The notes: generated by a model from the letters alone, not told the origin. Positions 16,821-25,182 are shown, counted from the stretch's first letter. The stretch: DNA of 64,000 nucleotides from Nocardioides furvisabuli (GCF_021083185.1 NZ_JAIGQB010000002.1:558001-622000), one strand, 5' to 3'. Numbers and translations are program-made.

Positions 16821-16870
16821 GTCTGTATTCTACTCATGTTTGATAGCTCGAAGACCTCCTCGGCGCTGAC
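16818..16870. other. Right attachment site, overlapping the integrase promoter
   Basis: The AGC core is 16845-16847. Right of it is tadA sequence (TCGAAGACC). Left is the element arm 16821-16844, with GTCTGTA and TGTTTG blocks that mirror the left arm. The integrase -10 and start codon are within this arm, so excision would move the integrase away from the upstream tad transcript. Confidence 0.8.
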
Positions 16871-17599
16871 CACCCGCTCGCCGCCGGGCACGGCGGCGGC
16901 GAGGCAGTTGAGCATCGTGGTCTTGCCGGCCTGGGTGCCGCCGGCGACGAGGATGTTCATCCCCGCCCGCACCGAGGCCTCGAGGAACGCCGCCGCCTGC
17001 GGCGTGAGGCTCCCGAGCGCCACCAGGTCGGACAGGCGGTGCGCGCGGAGGAGGAACTTGCGGATGTTGACGGCCGTGAATCCGCGCGTGATCCCCTCGA
17101 GCACCACGTGGAGACGGTGCCCCTCGGGCAGCATCGCGTCCACGAAGGGCGTGCTGATGTCGAGGCGGCGCCCGCTCGACTTGAGCATCCGCTCGACCAG
17201 CTCGCCGACCTGGGCGGCGTCGAGGCGCAGGTTGGTCAGCTCGTGGCGACCGCGGCGCGCGATGAAGACCCGCTCCGGGGAGTTGATCCACACCTCCTCC
17301 ACCTCGGGGTCGTCGAGGAAGGGCTGGAGCGGACCGAACCCGGAGACCCGCGCGACCAACTCGCCCACCATCGCCTCGTCGTCGGCGATCGGCGCGACGG
17401 CGCCGGTCAGGCTGAGCTGGTCGTGGTCGCGGACCACGTCCTCGGCGATGCGGCGTACGACGAGTGCCTCACGCTGCGGGTCGACACCCTCGCGCCGCAC
17501 CCGTTCGCGCACCGACGCGTCGAGGCGCTCGACGAGGTCGTCGCGCACGGGCGTGCGCTCCTGCTGCGGTCGCTCGACCGCCAGACGGTCCACTGCCAT
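16845..17599 (-). pseudogene. tadA: tadA 5' fragment (ATPase N-terminal half), separated by integrated element
   Basis: The N-terminal 251 residues of the Tad ATPase. They hold the N-terminal helical domain, FGPLQPFLDDPEVEEVWINS, the ISTPFVDAMLPEGHRLHVV segment and Walker A GGTQAGKTT (about residues 219-227). It ends at EVFEL exactly at the element's right edge. Left as is, the frame continues about 250 bases into the integrase gene in another phase and would give a 340-residue chimera without Walker B, which cannot be an active ATPase. The ATG at 17599 (MAVDRLAVERP) is the likely start. The other half is at 6175-6715. Confidence 0.93.
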
Positions 17600-17729
17600 G
17601 GCTACCTGCTTCCCCGAGATCGTGCTCTGGGGACGCTACCCAGCAGGACGGGGCCGAAAACAGGTCACCGGTAAAGGTTGTGGACGACCTGCGGTCGCCG
17701 GTGGGTCGCAAGCCGAGGTCGAGAACGGC

Positions 17730-17773
17730 GTTCGGCCGGGTCGGGCGACGGTGGTCGCCCTTCCCGGCCGAAC
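17730..17773. terminator. Long hairpin after the M28 peptidase
   Basis: Two 20-base arms (GTTCGGCCGGG...GGGCGAC and its near complement, 18 of 20 paired) enclose a 4-base loop, 40 bases after the peptidase stop. No T run. It separates the peptidase transcript from tadA. Apart from this, 17600-17813 shows no gene. Confidence 0.75.
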
Positions 17774-17813
17774 GATGCTGCTCGGTGCTGGTCTCAGCTC
17801 GCCCCCATGGGGC

Positions 17814-19433
17814 TCAGCTGGCGACCTCCTCGTGGTCGTGGTCGTGGTCGTGCCCGTCATCGCCGCCGAGAGGCCCGGCGAAGGTGTGCTCAGGACCGGC
17901 CGGGGACGGGACCGTGAAGTTGCCCGGCACCTTGCGGCCCTTGATCCCGTTGACGCCCTCGGTCGAGTAGGCGTAGGTGAGCACCGCGAACGCGACCGCG
18001 TCGGAGTTGACGTCGAGCGCCTTCTGGTTGACGTTGGCGATCGTGTCGCACGCCAGGTGGTAGCACTGGTCGAAGGACTCGCCGGCGACACCACCCCAGA
18101 TCGCCTGCTGCTGCGGGGTCTTGACGACCTCCGCACCCGTGAAGAGGCCGCCCGACGGGATGCCGTTGTTGATGAAGGCCTGGTAGTCGCTGCGACCACT
18201 GAACGCCGAGTCGTCGTAGGGCTCGCTGCGCACGGTGTAGAACGACTCCAGCGTGCCCTCGATGTGCTCCGAGCCCGCCGGCACCGGCACGGGCGCCACG
18301 AAGCTCGACTCGTCGGCGTCGTAGACACCGAAGTAGTAGTTGGGCGAGCCGATCATGTCGAAGTTGAGGTAGAGCGCAATCTCGTCCTTCTCGGACTGGG
18401 TGCGCTGTGCGACCCAGGCGGACGAACCGATCAGGCCGATCTCCTCGGCACCCCACCAGGCGAAGCGCACGGTGTTGTGGGGCTTGCTGTTGCTCATCGC
18501 CTCGACCACGTCGAGCAGCCCGGCCGAGCCGCTGCCGTTGTCGTTGATGCCGGGGCCCGCAGGAACCGAGTCGAGGTGGGCACCGGCCATGACGACGTTG
18601 TCGCTGACCTCGCCCGCCAGCTCGCCGATGACGTTGTAGTCGGTCACCTCCCGGAAGTCGATGGCGACCCGTGCCGTCGAGCCCGTCTGGGCCAGCGACT
18701 GACCGGCGGCGAAGCTGGTGCCGACGACGGGGATGTCGACGACGGTGGGGTTGTCCGGGGTCGGGCTGAGGGTCGGCCGGATGACGCCGAACCGGTCTCC
18801 CGCGGACGCGTCGCCCTGGTTGAAGATGATGACCGCTGAGGCACCGGCCGCCTCGGCGTTCAACGCCTTGACGGCGAACGCGCAGCTGCCACGCTGCACC
18901 AGCGCGATGGCTCCGACCGGGAAGCCGGCGAAGTCCGCGGCCTCGCAGCCGCTGGAGTTGGCCCGGGTGCCGGTCAGGGCGACGTCGACCGGCACGACGG
19001 ACGCCGTCACGTCGCCCTCGCCCGTGCCGGTCGCGCCGGCGTGGGGGTGCGCCGTGGGCGTCGGAGTGATCTGCTGCAGGACCGTGTCGGTGGCGTTGTA
19101 CGTGAAGGGCACGACGTCGGCCGACCATCCCGACTTCTCGAGCACGTCGACCACGTAGTCGACGCTGGCCTGATAACCGGGCGTGTCGGTGGCGCGGGTG
19201 CCGCCGTTGTCGTCGGCGATGGCCTGGAAGGCCTCGAGGTGCCGGGTGACCCCCTCGGCCGAGACGCACCCGAGCAGCTTGTCGTACGTGTTGTTGTTGC
19301 GGGTGTCGCACGCCTTGTTGCTGGGTGCCGCGACCGAGGGCGAGGCCGCGAGCGGCACCGCCAGTCCTGCTGTGGCAACCATGAGACCGGCTGCCGCGGC
19401 GCCTAGAGATCGTCCAGAACGCTTGCTGACCAT
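17814..19433 (-). CDS. Secreted M28 family aminopeptidase with PA domain
   Basis: A 539-residue exported metallopeptidase. A signal peptide runs to about ASPSVAA, a PA (protease-associated) domain covers about residues 130-250, and the M28 domain follows. The two-zinc ligands are visible in MAGAHLDSV, GINDNGSG, WWGAEEIG (Glu-Glu), NFDMIGS and CYHLACD. It would release N-terminal amino acids outside the cell. The C-terminal tail has His-Asp repeats (GHDHDHDHEE), possibly metal binding. The ATG at 19433 is chosen because AAGGAG stands six bases before it; an ATG 18 bases upstream lacks such a site. Confidence 0.9.
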   Translation of the reverse strand: MVSKRSGRSLGAAAAGLMVATAGLAVPLAASPSVAAPSNKACDTRNNNTYDKLLGCVSAEGVTRHLEAFQAIADDNGGTRATDTPGYQASVDYVVDVLEKSGWSADVVPFTYNATDTVLQQITPTPTAHPHAGATGTGEGDVTASVVPVDVALTGTRANSSGCEAADFAGFPVGAIALVQRGSCAFAVKALNAEAAGASAVIIFNQGDASAGDRFGVIRPTLSPTPDNPTVVDIPVVGTSFAAGQSLAQTGSTARVAIDFREVTDYNVIGELAGEVSDNVVMAGAHLDSVPAGPGINDNGSGSAGLLDVVEAMSNSKPHNTVRFAWWGAEEIGLIGSSAWVAQRTQSEKDEIALYLNFDMIGSPNYYFGVYDADESSFVAPVPVPAGSEHIEGTLESFYTVRSEPYDDSAFSGRSDYQAFINNGIPSGGLFTGAEVVKTPQQQAIWGGVAGESFDQCYHLACDTIANVNQKALDVNSDAVAFAVLTYAYSTEGVNGIKGRKVPGNFTVPSPAGPEHTFAGPLGGDDGHDHDHDHEEVAS

Positions 19434-19597
19434 GGAGGACTCCTTTGTCACTCATCTGTGGAGCACCGGGCATTCGGGGTGTTGCCCGTGTGGACGCAAC
19501 CTAGTGACTCAGCCTGACTGTGACTAGTGCCACAACGGCCCGTTCGGGTCATGGCGCACCACCCGTCCAGACCAGTTGCGACGTGACCCGCCGGTGG

Positions 19598-19966
19598 TCA
19601 GCGCACCGCCACCGCGGCCGTGCTGCTGGCCCCGACCCTCGGGCTGGCCGGCGACCCCGGGACGCGCAGCGGCAGGTCGAGCGGCGCGCGGAGCAGCACC
19701 GTGACCGAGCGACCGGCCGCGTCGACCCGGACGGCGACGTCGATGGGGGAAGTAGGTCGCCGCGGCGTCCGCCCGCACGAGGTAGTCGCGGACGGCCATC
19801 TCGACTGCAGCCTCCTTCTGCAGCAGGCGCTGCCCGTCGAGTCCCTGCTCGTAGATGCCGGCGACCCGAGGTCGACTCCGTGGAGCGCGGCCCCGTCGGC
19901 GAGGTTGTCGAGTCCCCGCCGCTGGAGATACGCCGCCGAGGCGTCCACGACGACCACGATGGCTGG
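19598..19966 (-). pseudogene. Decayed TadG-like gene copy
   Basis: Homologous to the tad-operon gene at 2815-3264: DASAAYLQRRGLDNLADGAA matches in one frame, YEQGLDGQRLLQKEAAVE in a second, and VRVDAAGRSVTVLLRAPLDL again in the first. The frame is lost by a one-base deletion near 19860 and regained by a one-base insertion near 19750. Homology ends at the AIVVVVD codons around 19966, so the N-terminal membrane part is missing. No start or ribosome site remains. It is the main content of the stretch 19434-20027. Confidence 0.85.
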
Positions 19967-20027
19967 CGAGCATGGTCGCGGCCAGCCTGCCCGGTACGGA
20001 GAACCTCGGGCCGCTCCTGCTTCGCTC

Positions 20028-21218
20028 TCAGACCCGTCCGCGGAGGATCCGCCGCCAGTAGACCTGGGGCAGCGCGTAGCGGTCCACCCACCAGGTCAGG
20101 AAGCGGGGACGGGTGAGGTCGGGGAAGGGGACGCTCGGTCGCGGCCGGCCGTCGCGGTCGACCTCGACGAGCATCAGCCTGCGGCGGGCCGTGGTGATCG
20201 GCATGACGGTGTAGCCGTCGTACTCCTCCATCGTCGTGCCGTCGCGGGCCGCAACGAGGTTGGCTGCCAGGACCGCGACCTGCTTGCGCAGCGCGCCGCC
20301 CGAGGGCCGCGTCTGCAGGTCGGCGACGTCGCCGCACGACCAGACGTCCGCGAACCTCCGGTGGCGCAACGTGCGTGGGTCCACGTCGACCAGGCCAGCG
20401 GGGTGGCTCCCGGCGAGCCCACCGTCGGCGACCCAACGCGGCGCGCGGTAGTGCGGCACGACGTGGGCGAACGCCAGCCCCTGGAGCACCTCGTCCTCCG
20501 TGGGGGTGGCCACGGTGGCACTCCGGTCACCCAAGGACCTGACCGTGGCGTTGCGGTGCACGCGGACGCCGTACGCCGCCAGCAGCCGCTCGAGCCGCTC
20601 GTCCGGGCCTCGCAGCCCGAGCGGCGAGGCGCCCGGCAGCACGAGATGCACGTCGAGGTCGCCCAGCACCCCGGCCCGACGCCAGTGGTCGCACGCGAGG
20701 AAGAGCGGCTTGAGCGCGGTCGCACCGCACGGGGCGGGCTCGGGCGGCACGGTGAAGACCACCCTCCCCGACCTGAGGTCGCGCAGCGCCAGCCACACGT
20801 CGGCTGCGGTGTCGTCGTCGAAGGACGAGGCGGCCCATCGCGCCGCGTAGGCCTCACGGAGTCCCGGCGTCGCAGCCCAGTCCTCGTCGAGGCCCGGGCA
20901 CACGACCATCGTCGAGCAGCCGATGCGCCGGCCCGACGCGGTGAGGACCGACATCGCGTCCGGGTCGACGACGACGACCTCGTCGCGGATGGAGACGCAG
21001 GCGTCCGGCACGACGGAGTCGGCAGGGCGCTGGAGGTCGCTCATCGTGGCCTCACCCCCGCCGACGTAGTTCAGGAGGGGGCGGTAGCGGTGCACCGGCC
21101 GCGACTCCACCACCGCGACGTCGTGTGCGCCGTCGCGCAGCAGCTTCGCGGCCAGGGAGATGCCCGCGTTGCCGCCTCCCACGACGAGGACGTCGTGGTG
21201 AGCGGCCTCAGCGCCCAT
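20028..21218 (-). CDS. SQR-like FAD-dependent pyridine nucleotide-disulfide oxidoreductase
   Basis: A 396-residue flavoprotein. The N-terminal Rossmann motif is VLVVGGGNAGISLAAKLL; VYRP-like residues HRYRPLLNYVGGG follow. PCGATALKPLFLACDHW matches the position of the quinone-reductase segment, SCGDVAD is the FAD-binding second motif, and ALPQVYWRRILRGRV resembles the SQR C-terminus. Cysteines at PCGA and FLAC could form the active-site pair of sulfide:quinone oxidoreductase, but not all three classical cysteines are clear. It may oxidise sulfide or act as another quinone-linked dehydrogenase. It stands alone next to a tad pseudogene. Confidence 0.75.
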   Translation of the reverse strand: MGAEAAHHDVLVVGGGNAGISLAAKLLRDGAHDVAVVESRPVHRYRPLLNYVGGGEATMSDLQRPADSVVPDACVSIRDEVVVVDPDAMSVLTASGRRIGCSTMVVCPGLDEDWAATPGLREAYAARWAASSFDDDTAADVWLALRDLRSGRVVFTVPPEPAPCGATALKPLFLACDHWRRAGVLGDLDVHLVLPGASPLGLRGPDERLERLLAAYGVRVHRNATVRSLGDRSATVATPTEDEVLQGLAFAHVVPHYRAPRWVADGGLAGSHPAGLVDVDPRTLRHRRFADVWSCGDVADLQTRPSGGALRKQVAVLAANLVAARDGTTMEEYDGYTVMPITTARRRLMLVEVDRDGRPRPSVPFPDLTRPRFLTWWVDRYALPQVYWRRILRGRV

Positions 21219-21233
21219 GGGGTGGATGCGCTC

Positions 21234-21926
21234 TCAGGTGCCGGTCTCGAGGCGGAAGCCGACGCCGCGGATGGCGACGACCTTCTCGCCGGCGTCGGCG
21301 GCCTCGAGCTTGCTGCGCAGGCGACCGATGGTGACGTCGAGCGTCTTCGTCGAGCCGTACCAGTTCTGGTCCCACACCTGGTTCATCAGCGTCTCGCGCG
21401 GGACGACCTTGTCGTGGTTGGACGCGAGCACGGCCAGGACGTCGAACTCCTTGGCCGTCAGCGCGATCTCGCGCTCGTTGAGGTGGACGCGGCGCGAGGC
21501 CGCGTCGATGCGCAACCCCGAGGAGGTGGTCACGGTGGTGTCGTCGGTCGCGGTCGGCGTACCGCTGCGGCGCAGCAGGGCGCGCACCCGGGCCAGGAGC
21601 TCGGCGAGGCCGAAGGGCTTGGCGAGGTAGTCGTCGGCGCCGACGTCGAGACCGACCACGCGGTCGAGCTCGCCGGCACGGGCGGTGACCATGATGATCC
21701 CGCCCTCGAAGCCGCCCGAGCGCATCTGACGGCACACGTCGAGGCCGTCCATGTCCGGAAGGCCCAGGTCGAGGATCACGACCGCCGGGTCGTTGTCGAC
21801 GGCGAAGGACACCGCCTCGGCGCCGCCTGACGCGCGGCTGACCTCGTAGCCCTCACGCTCGAGGGTGCGCATGAGGGGTACTGCGATGTCTTCCTCGTCC
21901 TCAACAACCAACACGTCCTGCACCAT
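21234..21926 (-). CDS. OmpR-family response regulator
   Basis: A 230-residue two-component regulator. The receiver domain (1-115) has VVEDEED, the phosphoacceptor Asp in ILDLGLPD, TAR and the Lys of YLAKPFG. The winged-helix domain (about 130-230) shows LTAKEFDVLAVLASN and TLDVTIGRLRSKL, ending IRGVGFRLE. No histidine kinase gene adjoins it in this window. The ATG at 21926 (MVQDVLVVEDE) is chosen; another ATG 12 bases earlier is possible and neither has a clear ribosome site, so the message may be leaderless. Confidence 0.9.
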   Translation of the reverse strand: MVQDVLVVEDEEDIAVPLMRTLEREGYEVSRASGGAEAVSFAVDNDPAVVILDLGLPDMDGLDVCRQMRSGGFEGGIIMVTARAGELDRVVGLDVGADDYLAKPFGLAELLARVRALLRRSGTPTATDDTTVTTSSGLRIDAASRRVHLNEREIALTAKEFDVLAVLASNHDKVVPRETLMNQVWDQNWYGSTKTLDVTIGRLRSKLEAADAGEKVVAIRGVGFRLETGT

Positions 21927-21948
21927 GCAAGCGAGCATAGAGGCAGGG

Positions 21949-22095
21949 TCAGCGGTTGGTGGACTGAACGCCTGAGTCGACCGTCGACGAGAGCACCGTG
22001 GTGGCGGGCTGCGCCGGGGCCTGCTCGCCCGGGCCGAGCACGACGCCACTGGCAGCCAGGAGGACTGCGACCGGGACCAGGAGGATGCGGGACAT
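21949..22095 (-). CDS. Small secreted peptide
   Basis: A 48-residue frame beginning MSRILLVPVAVLLAASGVVL, a typical signal or membrane anchor, followed by a Pro/Thr/Ser-rich tail (QAPAQPATTVLSSTVDSGVQ). No known family. Placed just upstream of the response regulator on the same strand, 22 bases away, so they may be co-transcribed. Start without clear ribosome site; modest confidence. Confidence 0.4.
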   Translation of the reverse strand: MSRILLVPVAVLLAASGVVLGPGEQAPAQPATTVLSSTVDSGVQSTNR

Positions 22096-22216
22096 GGGTA
22101 AAGCATGTGGCGGGCACATCCACACCGGATCCTCAGAGCGGTCACACAAGGGGAATACTTGAAACCTGAACGGGCACAACGGGGCGCCACCGGGCGTGAG
22201 GGACCAGATGCTCCGA

Positions 22217-23122
22217 TCAGGCGTCGAAGACGTCGCCCAGCTCCCCCACCCGGGCGAGCACCTGCTCGAGCGTGAGCTGTTCGAGGGCGAGCTCGTCCTC
22301 GGCCCCGGCCTCGACCTCGTCCCAGGTCAGCGGGGTCGCCACGGTGGGCCGCTCGCGCCCGCGCAGGGAGTAGGGCGAGACCGTCGTCTTGGACCCGGAG
22401 TTCTGTGACCAGTCCAGGAACACCTTGCCGGGGCGCTTCGCCTTGGTCATGCTCGCCGTCACCCGGTCGGGGTGACCCTTCTGCAGCCCCTCGGCCACTT
22501 CCCTGGCCAGCGCGGTGGTGCCGTCGCTGTCGAGGCTCGACCGACCAGTGGCCGGCAGGTGGGCGTAGAGGTGCAGGCCCTTGCTGCCGCTCGTGACCGG
22601 CGTGCAGACCAGGTCGCGCTCCGCGAGCGCCTCGCGGACCATGAGCGCCACCTGCGCGCACTCGTGGAGGCCGGCGGGCTCACCGGGGTCGAGGTCGATC
22701 ACCAGCCGGTCGGGGTGGCGCGGCGTGCCGTCGGGGTCGACCTGCCACTGGTGGACGTGCAGCTCGAGAGCGGCGAGGTTGGCCAGCCACGTGAGCGTCG
22801 CGAGGTCGTCGCAGATCGGGAAGCGGATGGTGCCGTCGCCCTTGCCCGAGCGCGAGCCGGTGGTCGGCACCTCGACGGTGCGCACCCACGACGGCGTCCC
22901 GGGCGGGGCGTTCTTCTCGAAGAAGCTCGACCCCTCGACACCGTGCGGCCAGCGGATGCGGGTGACCGCGCGGTCCCTGAGGTGCGGCAGGAGCACCGGG
23001 GAGACCTGGGCGTAGTAGTTGAGCACCTCGCCCTTGGTCGTGCCGGTGCGCGGGTAGAGCACCTTGTCGAGGTTGCTGATCGTCAGCGTGCGGCCCTCGA
23101 CGTCGACCTGCACCTCGCTCAT
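22217..23122 (-). CDS. ligD: LigD polymerase-domain protein (NHEJ primase-polymerase)
   Basis: A 301-residue archaeo-eukaryotic primase-like polymerase acting in bacterial non-homologous end joining, where it fills ends with ribonucleotides. Visible motifs are the N-terminal TISNLDKVLYP, the catalytic DLDPG (RLVIDLDPGEP, two Asp), TSGSKGLHLYAHL and FLDWSQNSGSKTTVSPYSLR. It is a stand-alone polymerase domain, not fused to ligase as in Mycobacterium LigD. Its ATG overlaps the ligase stop (ATGA), so the two are made together. Confidence 0.93.
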   Translation of the reverse strand: MSEVQVDVEGRTLTISNLDKVLYPRTGTTKGEVLNYYAQVSPVLLPHLRDRAVTRIRWPHGVEGSSFFEKNAPPGTPSWVRTVEVPTTGSRSGKGDGTIRFPICDDLATLTWLANLAALELHVHQWQVDPDGTPRHPDRLVIDLDPGEPAGLHECAQVALMVREALAERDLVCTPVTSGSKGLHLYAHLPATGRSSLDSDGTTALAREVAEGLQKGHPDRVTASMTKAKRPGKVFLDWSQNSGSKTTVSPYSLRGRERPTVATPLTWDEVEAGAEDELALEQLTLEQVLARVGELGDVFDA

Positions 23123-24048
23123 CCGCTCACGTCCTCGGGTCCGACGTCGGTGCGGATGCCGCGGTACGACGGCTGGCGCAGGCGGGTGACGGGCATCTTG
23201 TTCAGCGAGTCGACGTCGACGACGAGGAACGGCTCCACCCACCGCGTGCCGCGCGCGTCCACGGCCGGCACCTCGTCGGCGAAGGGGCTGGCTCCGAGCT
23301 CCCGGCCTGCGAGCTGCGCGCTGAGCAGCCGGCTCGCGGCGCCGCCGATGCCGCTGCCGACGCGCCCGCGGTAGAGCAGCCCGTCCGTGCTCGGCTCCCC
23401 CACCAGCAGCGAGGCGAGGCGGTCCTTCGTCCCCTCCTGCGGACGCCAGCCGCCGACGACGAAGGAGAAGCGGTGCCGGTGGGCGAACTTCAGCCACGCC
23501 TTGCTCCGCACCCCGGGCTGGTAGGTCGAGGTGAGCCGCTTGGACACGATCCCCTCGAGCCCCTGCGCGAGCGTGGCCTCGCGCAGCATCGTCCCGTCGT
23601 CGTACGTCGGCGGCACCTGCCAGCCGCCGAGGTCGAGACCCTCGAGGATCTCGCGGCGCTCCGACAGGGGCAGCCCGGTGAGGTCGCGGCCGTCGAGGCG
23701 CATCACGTCGAAGACCATGAAGGTCGCCGGCACGCTCTTCGCGAGCCGGGCCGCGGTGGTCGCGGAGCGGACGTGCATCCGCTCCTGGGTCACCGCGAAG
23801 TCCGGCACCCCGGCGTCGTTGATGCCGATGACCTCGCCGTCGACGAGCAGGTCGCGACCACCCATCGGGGCGGTGCTGAGGTCGGGCCACGCGACAGTGG
23901 CGTCGTTGCCGTTGCGGGTGGTGAGCCGGGCCCGGTCGGCCCCTGCCGGCACGTCGGCGAGCATCCGCACGCCGTCCCACTTGACCTCGTGGGTCCACTC
24001 GTCGCCCGTGGGGACGACGTCTCCCTTGGTGGCGAGCATGGGGCGCAT
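23119..24048 (-). CDS. ligD: ATP-dependent DNA ligase (LigD ligase domain)
   Basis: A 309-residue ligase that seals ends in NHEJ. The adenylated Lys is in HEVKWDGVR (motif I, near residue 23). Further motifs are VDGEVIGI, TFMVFDVMRLDG and EGIVSKRLTSTYQPG, then WLKFAH before the OB domain. Length fits a free ligase domain. It is divergent from ku with only 16 bases between the two start codons, so both promoters overlap in that gap or lie within the opposing 5' ends. Confidence 0.95.
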   Translation of the reverse strand: MRPMLATKGDVVPTGDEWTHEVKWDGVRMLADVPAGADRARLTTRNGNDATVAWPDLSTAPMGGRDLLVDGEVIGINDAGVPDFAVTQERMHVRSATTAARLAKSVPATFMVFDVMRLDGRDLTGLPLSERREILEGLDLGGWQVPPTYDDGTMLREATLAQGLEGIVSKRLTSTYQPGVRSKAWLKFAHRHRFSFVVGGWRPQEGTKDRLASLLVGEPSTDGLLYRGRVGSGIGGAASRLLSAQLAGRELGASPFADEVPAVDARGTRWVEPFLVVDVDSLNKMPVTRLRQPSYRGIRTDVGPEDVSG

Positions 24049-24064
24049 GGGACATGCTTACCCC

Positions 24065-24997
24065 ATGCGAGCCATCTGGAAGGGCGCGGTCTCCTTCGGC
24101 CTGGTGTCGGTGCCGGTCAAGCTCTACGCCGCGACGGAGAGCCACGACGTCTCGTTCCGCCAGGTGCACGCCAAGGACGGCGGTCGCATCAAGTACCAGC
24201 GCGTGTGCTCCCTCGACGGCGAGGAGGTGGCGTACGCCGACATCGCCAAGGGCTACGAGACCGAGGACGGCGAGATGGTCATCCTCACCGACGACGACAT
24301 GGCCGAGCTGCCGTCGACGTCGTCGCGCGAGATCGCGGTGGAGAAGTTCGTCCCCCGCGACCAGATCGACCCGCTGCTCTTCGAGAAGTCCTACTACCTC
24401 GAGCCCGAGGGCGCCGGCGCCAAGCCGTACGCCCTGCTGCGCCAGGCGCTGCTCGACGCCGACCGGATGGCGGTCGTGACGGTGGCACTGCGCCAGCGCA
24501 CCAGCATCGCGGTGCTGCGGGTCAAGGACGACGTGATCGTCCTGCAGACCATGATGTGGCCCGACGAGATCCGCACCCCCGACTTCTCGGTCGAGGCCGG
24601 CGATGTCAAGGACTCCGAGGTCAAGATGGCCCACATGCTCGTCGAGACGCTCGCCGGCGACTTCGACGCCAGCGAGTTCGAGGACGACTACGCCGGCGCC
24701 GTCGAGGCCCTGGTGAAGTCGAAGATCGAGGGCGGCGAGATCAAGCGCACCGAGACCTCCACCAAGACCTCCGGCGAGGTCGTCGACCTGCTCGCGGCGC
24801 TCCAGAAGTCGGTGGCGGCAGCGAAGTCCGCCCGCGGCGAGGAGGCCGAGGAGCCGCCGGCCAAGAAGGCGCCGGCGAAGAAGTCGGCTGCGAAGAAGGC
24901 CCCCGCCAAGAAGACCGCTGCCAAGAAGACCGCTGCCAAGAAGACGGCCCCTGCCAAGAAGACCGCCGCGAAGAAGCAGGCGAAGAAGGCGAGCTAG
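24065..24997 (+). CDS. ku: Ku DNA-end-binding protein
   Basis: A 310-residue bacterial Ku. The N-terminus MRAIWKGAVSFGLVSVPVKL and the core through KYQRVCSLDGEEV and MMWPDEIR are characteristic. Ku forms a dimeric ring on broken DNA ends and recruits LigD. After residue about 265 a tail of PAKK/AAKK repeats, rich in lysine and alanine, extends to the end; such tails in actinobacterial Ku increase DNA binding. Divergently transcribed from the two LigD genes. Confidence 0.96.
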   Translation: MRAIWKGAVSFGLVSVPVKLYAATESHDVSFRQVHAKDGGRIKYQRVCSLDGEEVAYADIAKGYETEDGEMVILTDDDMAELPSTSSREIAVEKFVPRDQIDPLLFEKSYYLEPEGAGAKPYALLRQALLDADRMAVVTVALRQRTSIAVLRVKDDVIVLQTMMWPDEIRTPDFSVEAGDVKDSEVKMAHMLVETLAGDFDASEFEDDYAGAVEALVKSKIEGGEIKRTETSTKTSGEVVDLLAALQKSVAAAKSARGEEAEEPPAKKAPAKKSAAKKAPAKKTAAKKTAAKKTAPAKKTAAKKQAKKAS

Positions 24998-25022
24998 TCG
25001 CCAGCCGCACGTCGTGCCGCTC

Positions 25023-25146
25023 GAGCGGTGAGTGAGACATGTTCTCGGCGCTCGGAACCTGCCTCACTCACCGCTCCGCCGAGAGACGACCTGCCAGCGG
25101 TGGCTGGGACAGCTTTCCGAGGCCCAGAAGCTGCCTCACCCACCGC
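25023..25146. repeat. Two tandem REP-like palindromes between ku and accD-like gene
   Basis: Unit one (25023-25076) has perfect 14-bp arms GAGCGGTGAGTGAG/CTCACTCACCGCTC. Unit two (about 25095-25146) is a related, imperfect palindrome ending in CTCACCCACCGCT. The loop parts are also similar, so one looks like a diverged copy of the other. They lie between convergent genes and may act as terminators or be REP-type repeats. Confidence 0.75.
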
Positions 25147-25180
25147 TCGGGCAGGAGCTCGGGCAGGAGCTCGGGCAGGA
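25145..25180. repeat. Tandem 12-bp repeat x3
   Basis: Three exact copies of GCTCGGGCAGGA, followed by a short palindrome GCTCAGGCTGAGC that includes the stop codon of the carboxyltransferase gene. Probably replication slippage next to the REP-like units. Confidence 0.8.
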
Positions 25181-25182
25181 GC

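Larger units (their letters stand above)
6713..16844. mobile_element. 10.1-kb integrative element with large serine integrase, inserted in tadA
   Basis: Both edges fall inside the tadA coding sequence and share only the trinucleotide AGC (6713-6715 and 16845-16847), as expected for serine-integrase products. The cargo has visibly lower GC and different codon use from its surroundings. It holds a 454-residue integrase at the right end, a chain of small overlapping phage-type genes, a WhiB-like and a terminase-small-subunit-like gene, a secreted nuclease, an HTH/SecB-like pair and an SOS-box-like promoter. No capsid, tail, large terminase, conjugation or clear replication gene is seen. In size and content it resembles phiRv1-like or phage-satellite elements, but the exact class is open. 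Confidence 0.92.

Noticed and set aside
16577..17599. 340-codon frame of the tadA 5' half reading into the integrase gene
   Set aside because: The last 89 codons are integrase DNA in another phase. It is an insertion artefact without the Walker B half, so it is listed as part of an interrupted gene.
22217..24634. 805-codon minus-strand frame covering LigD polymerase and reaching beyond
   Set aside because: Only the last 301 codons are the polymerase. The upstream part is an off-frame reading of the ligase and antisense of ku. The ATG overlapping the ligase stop is the true start.
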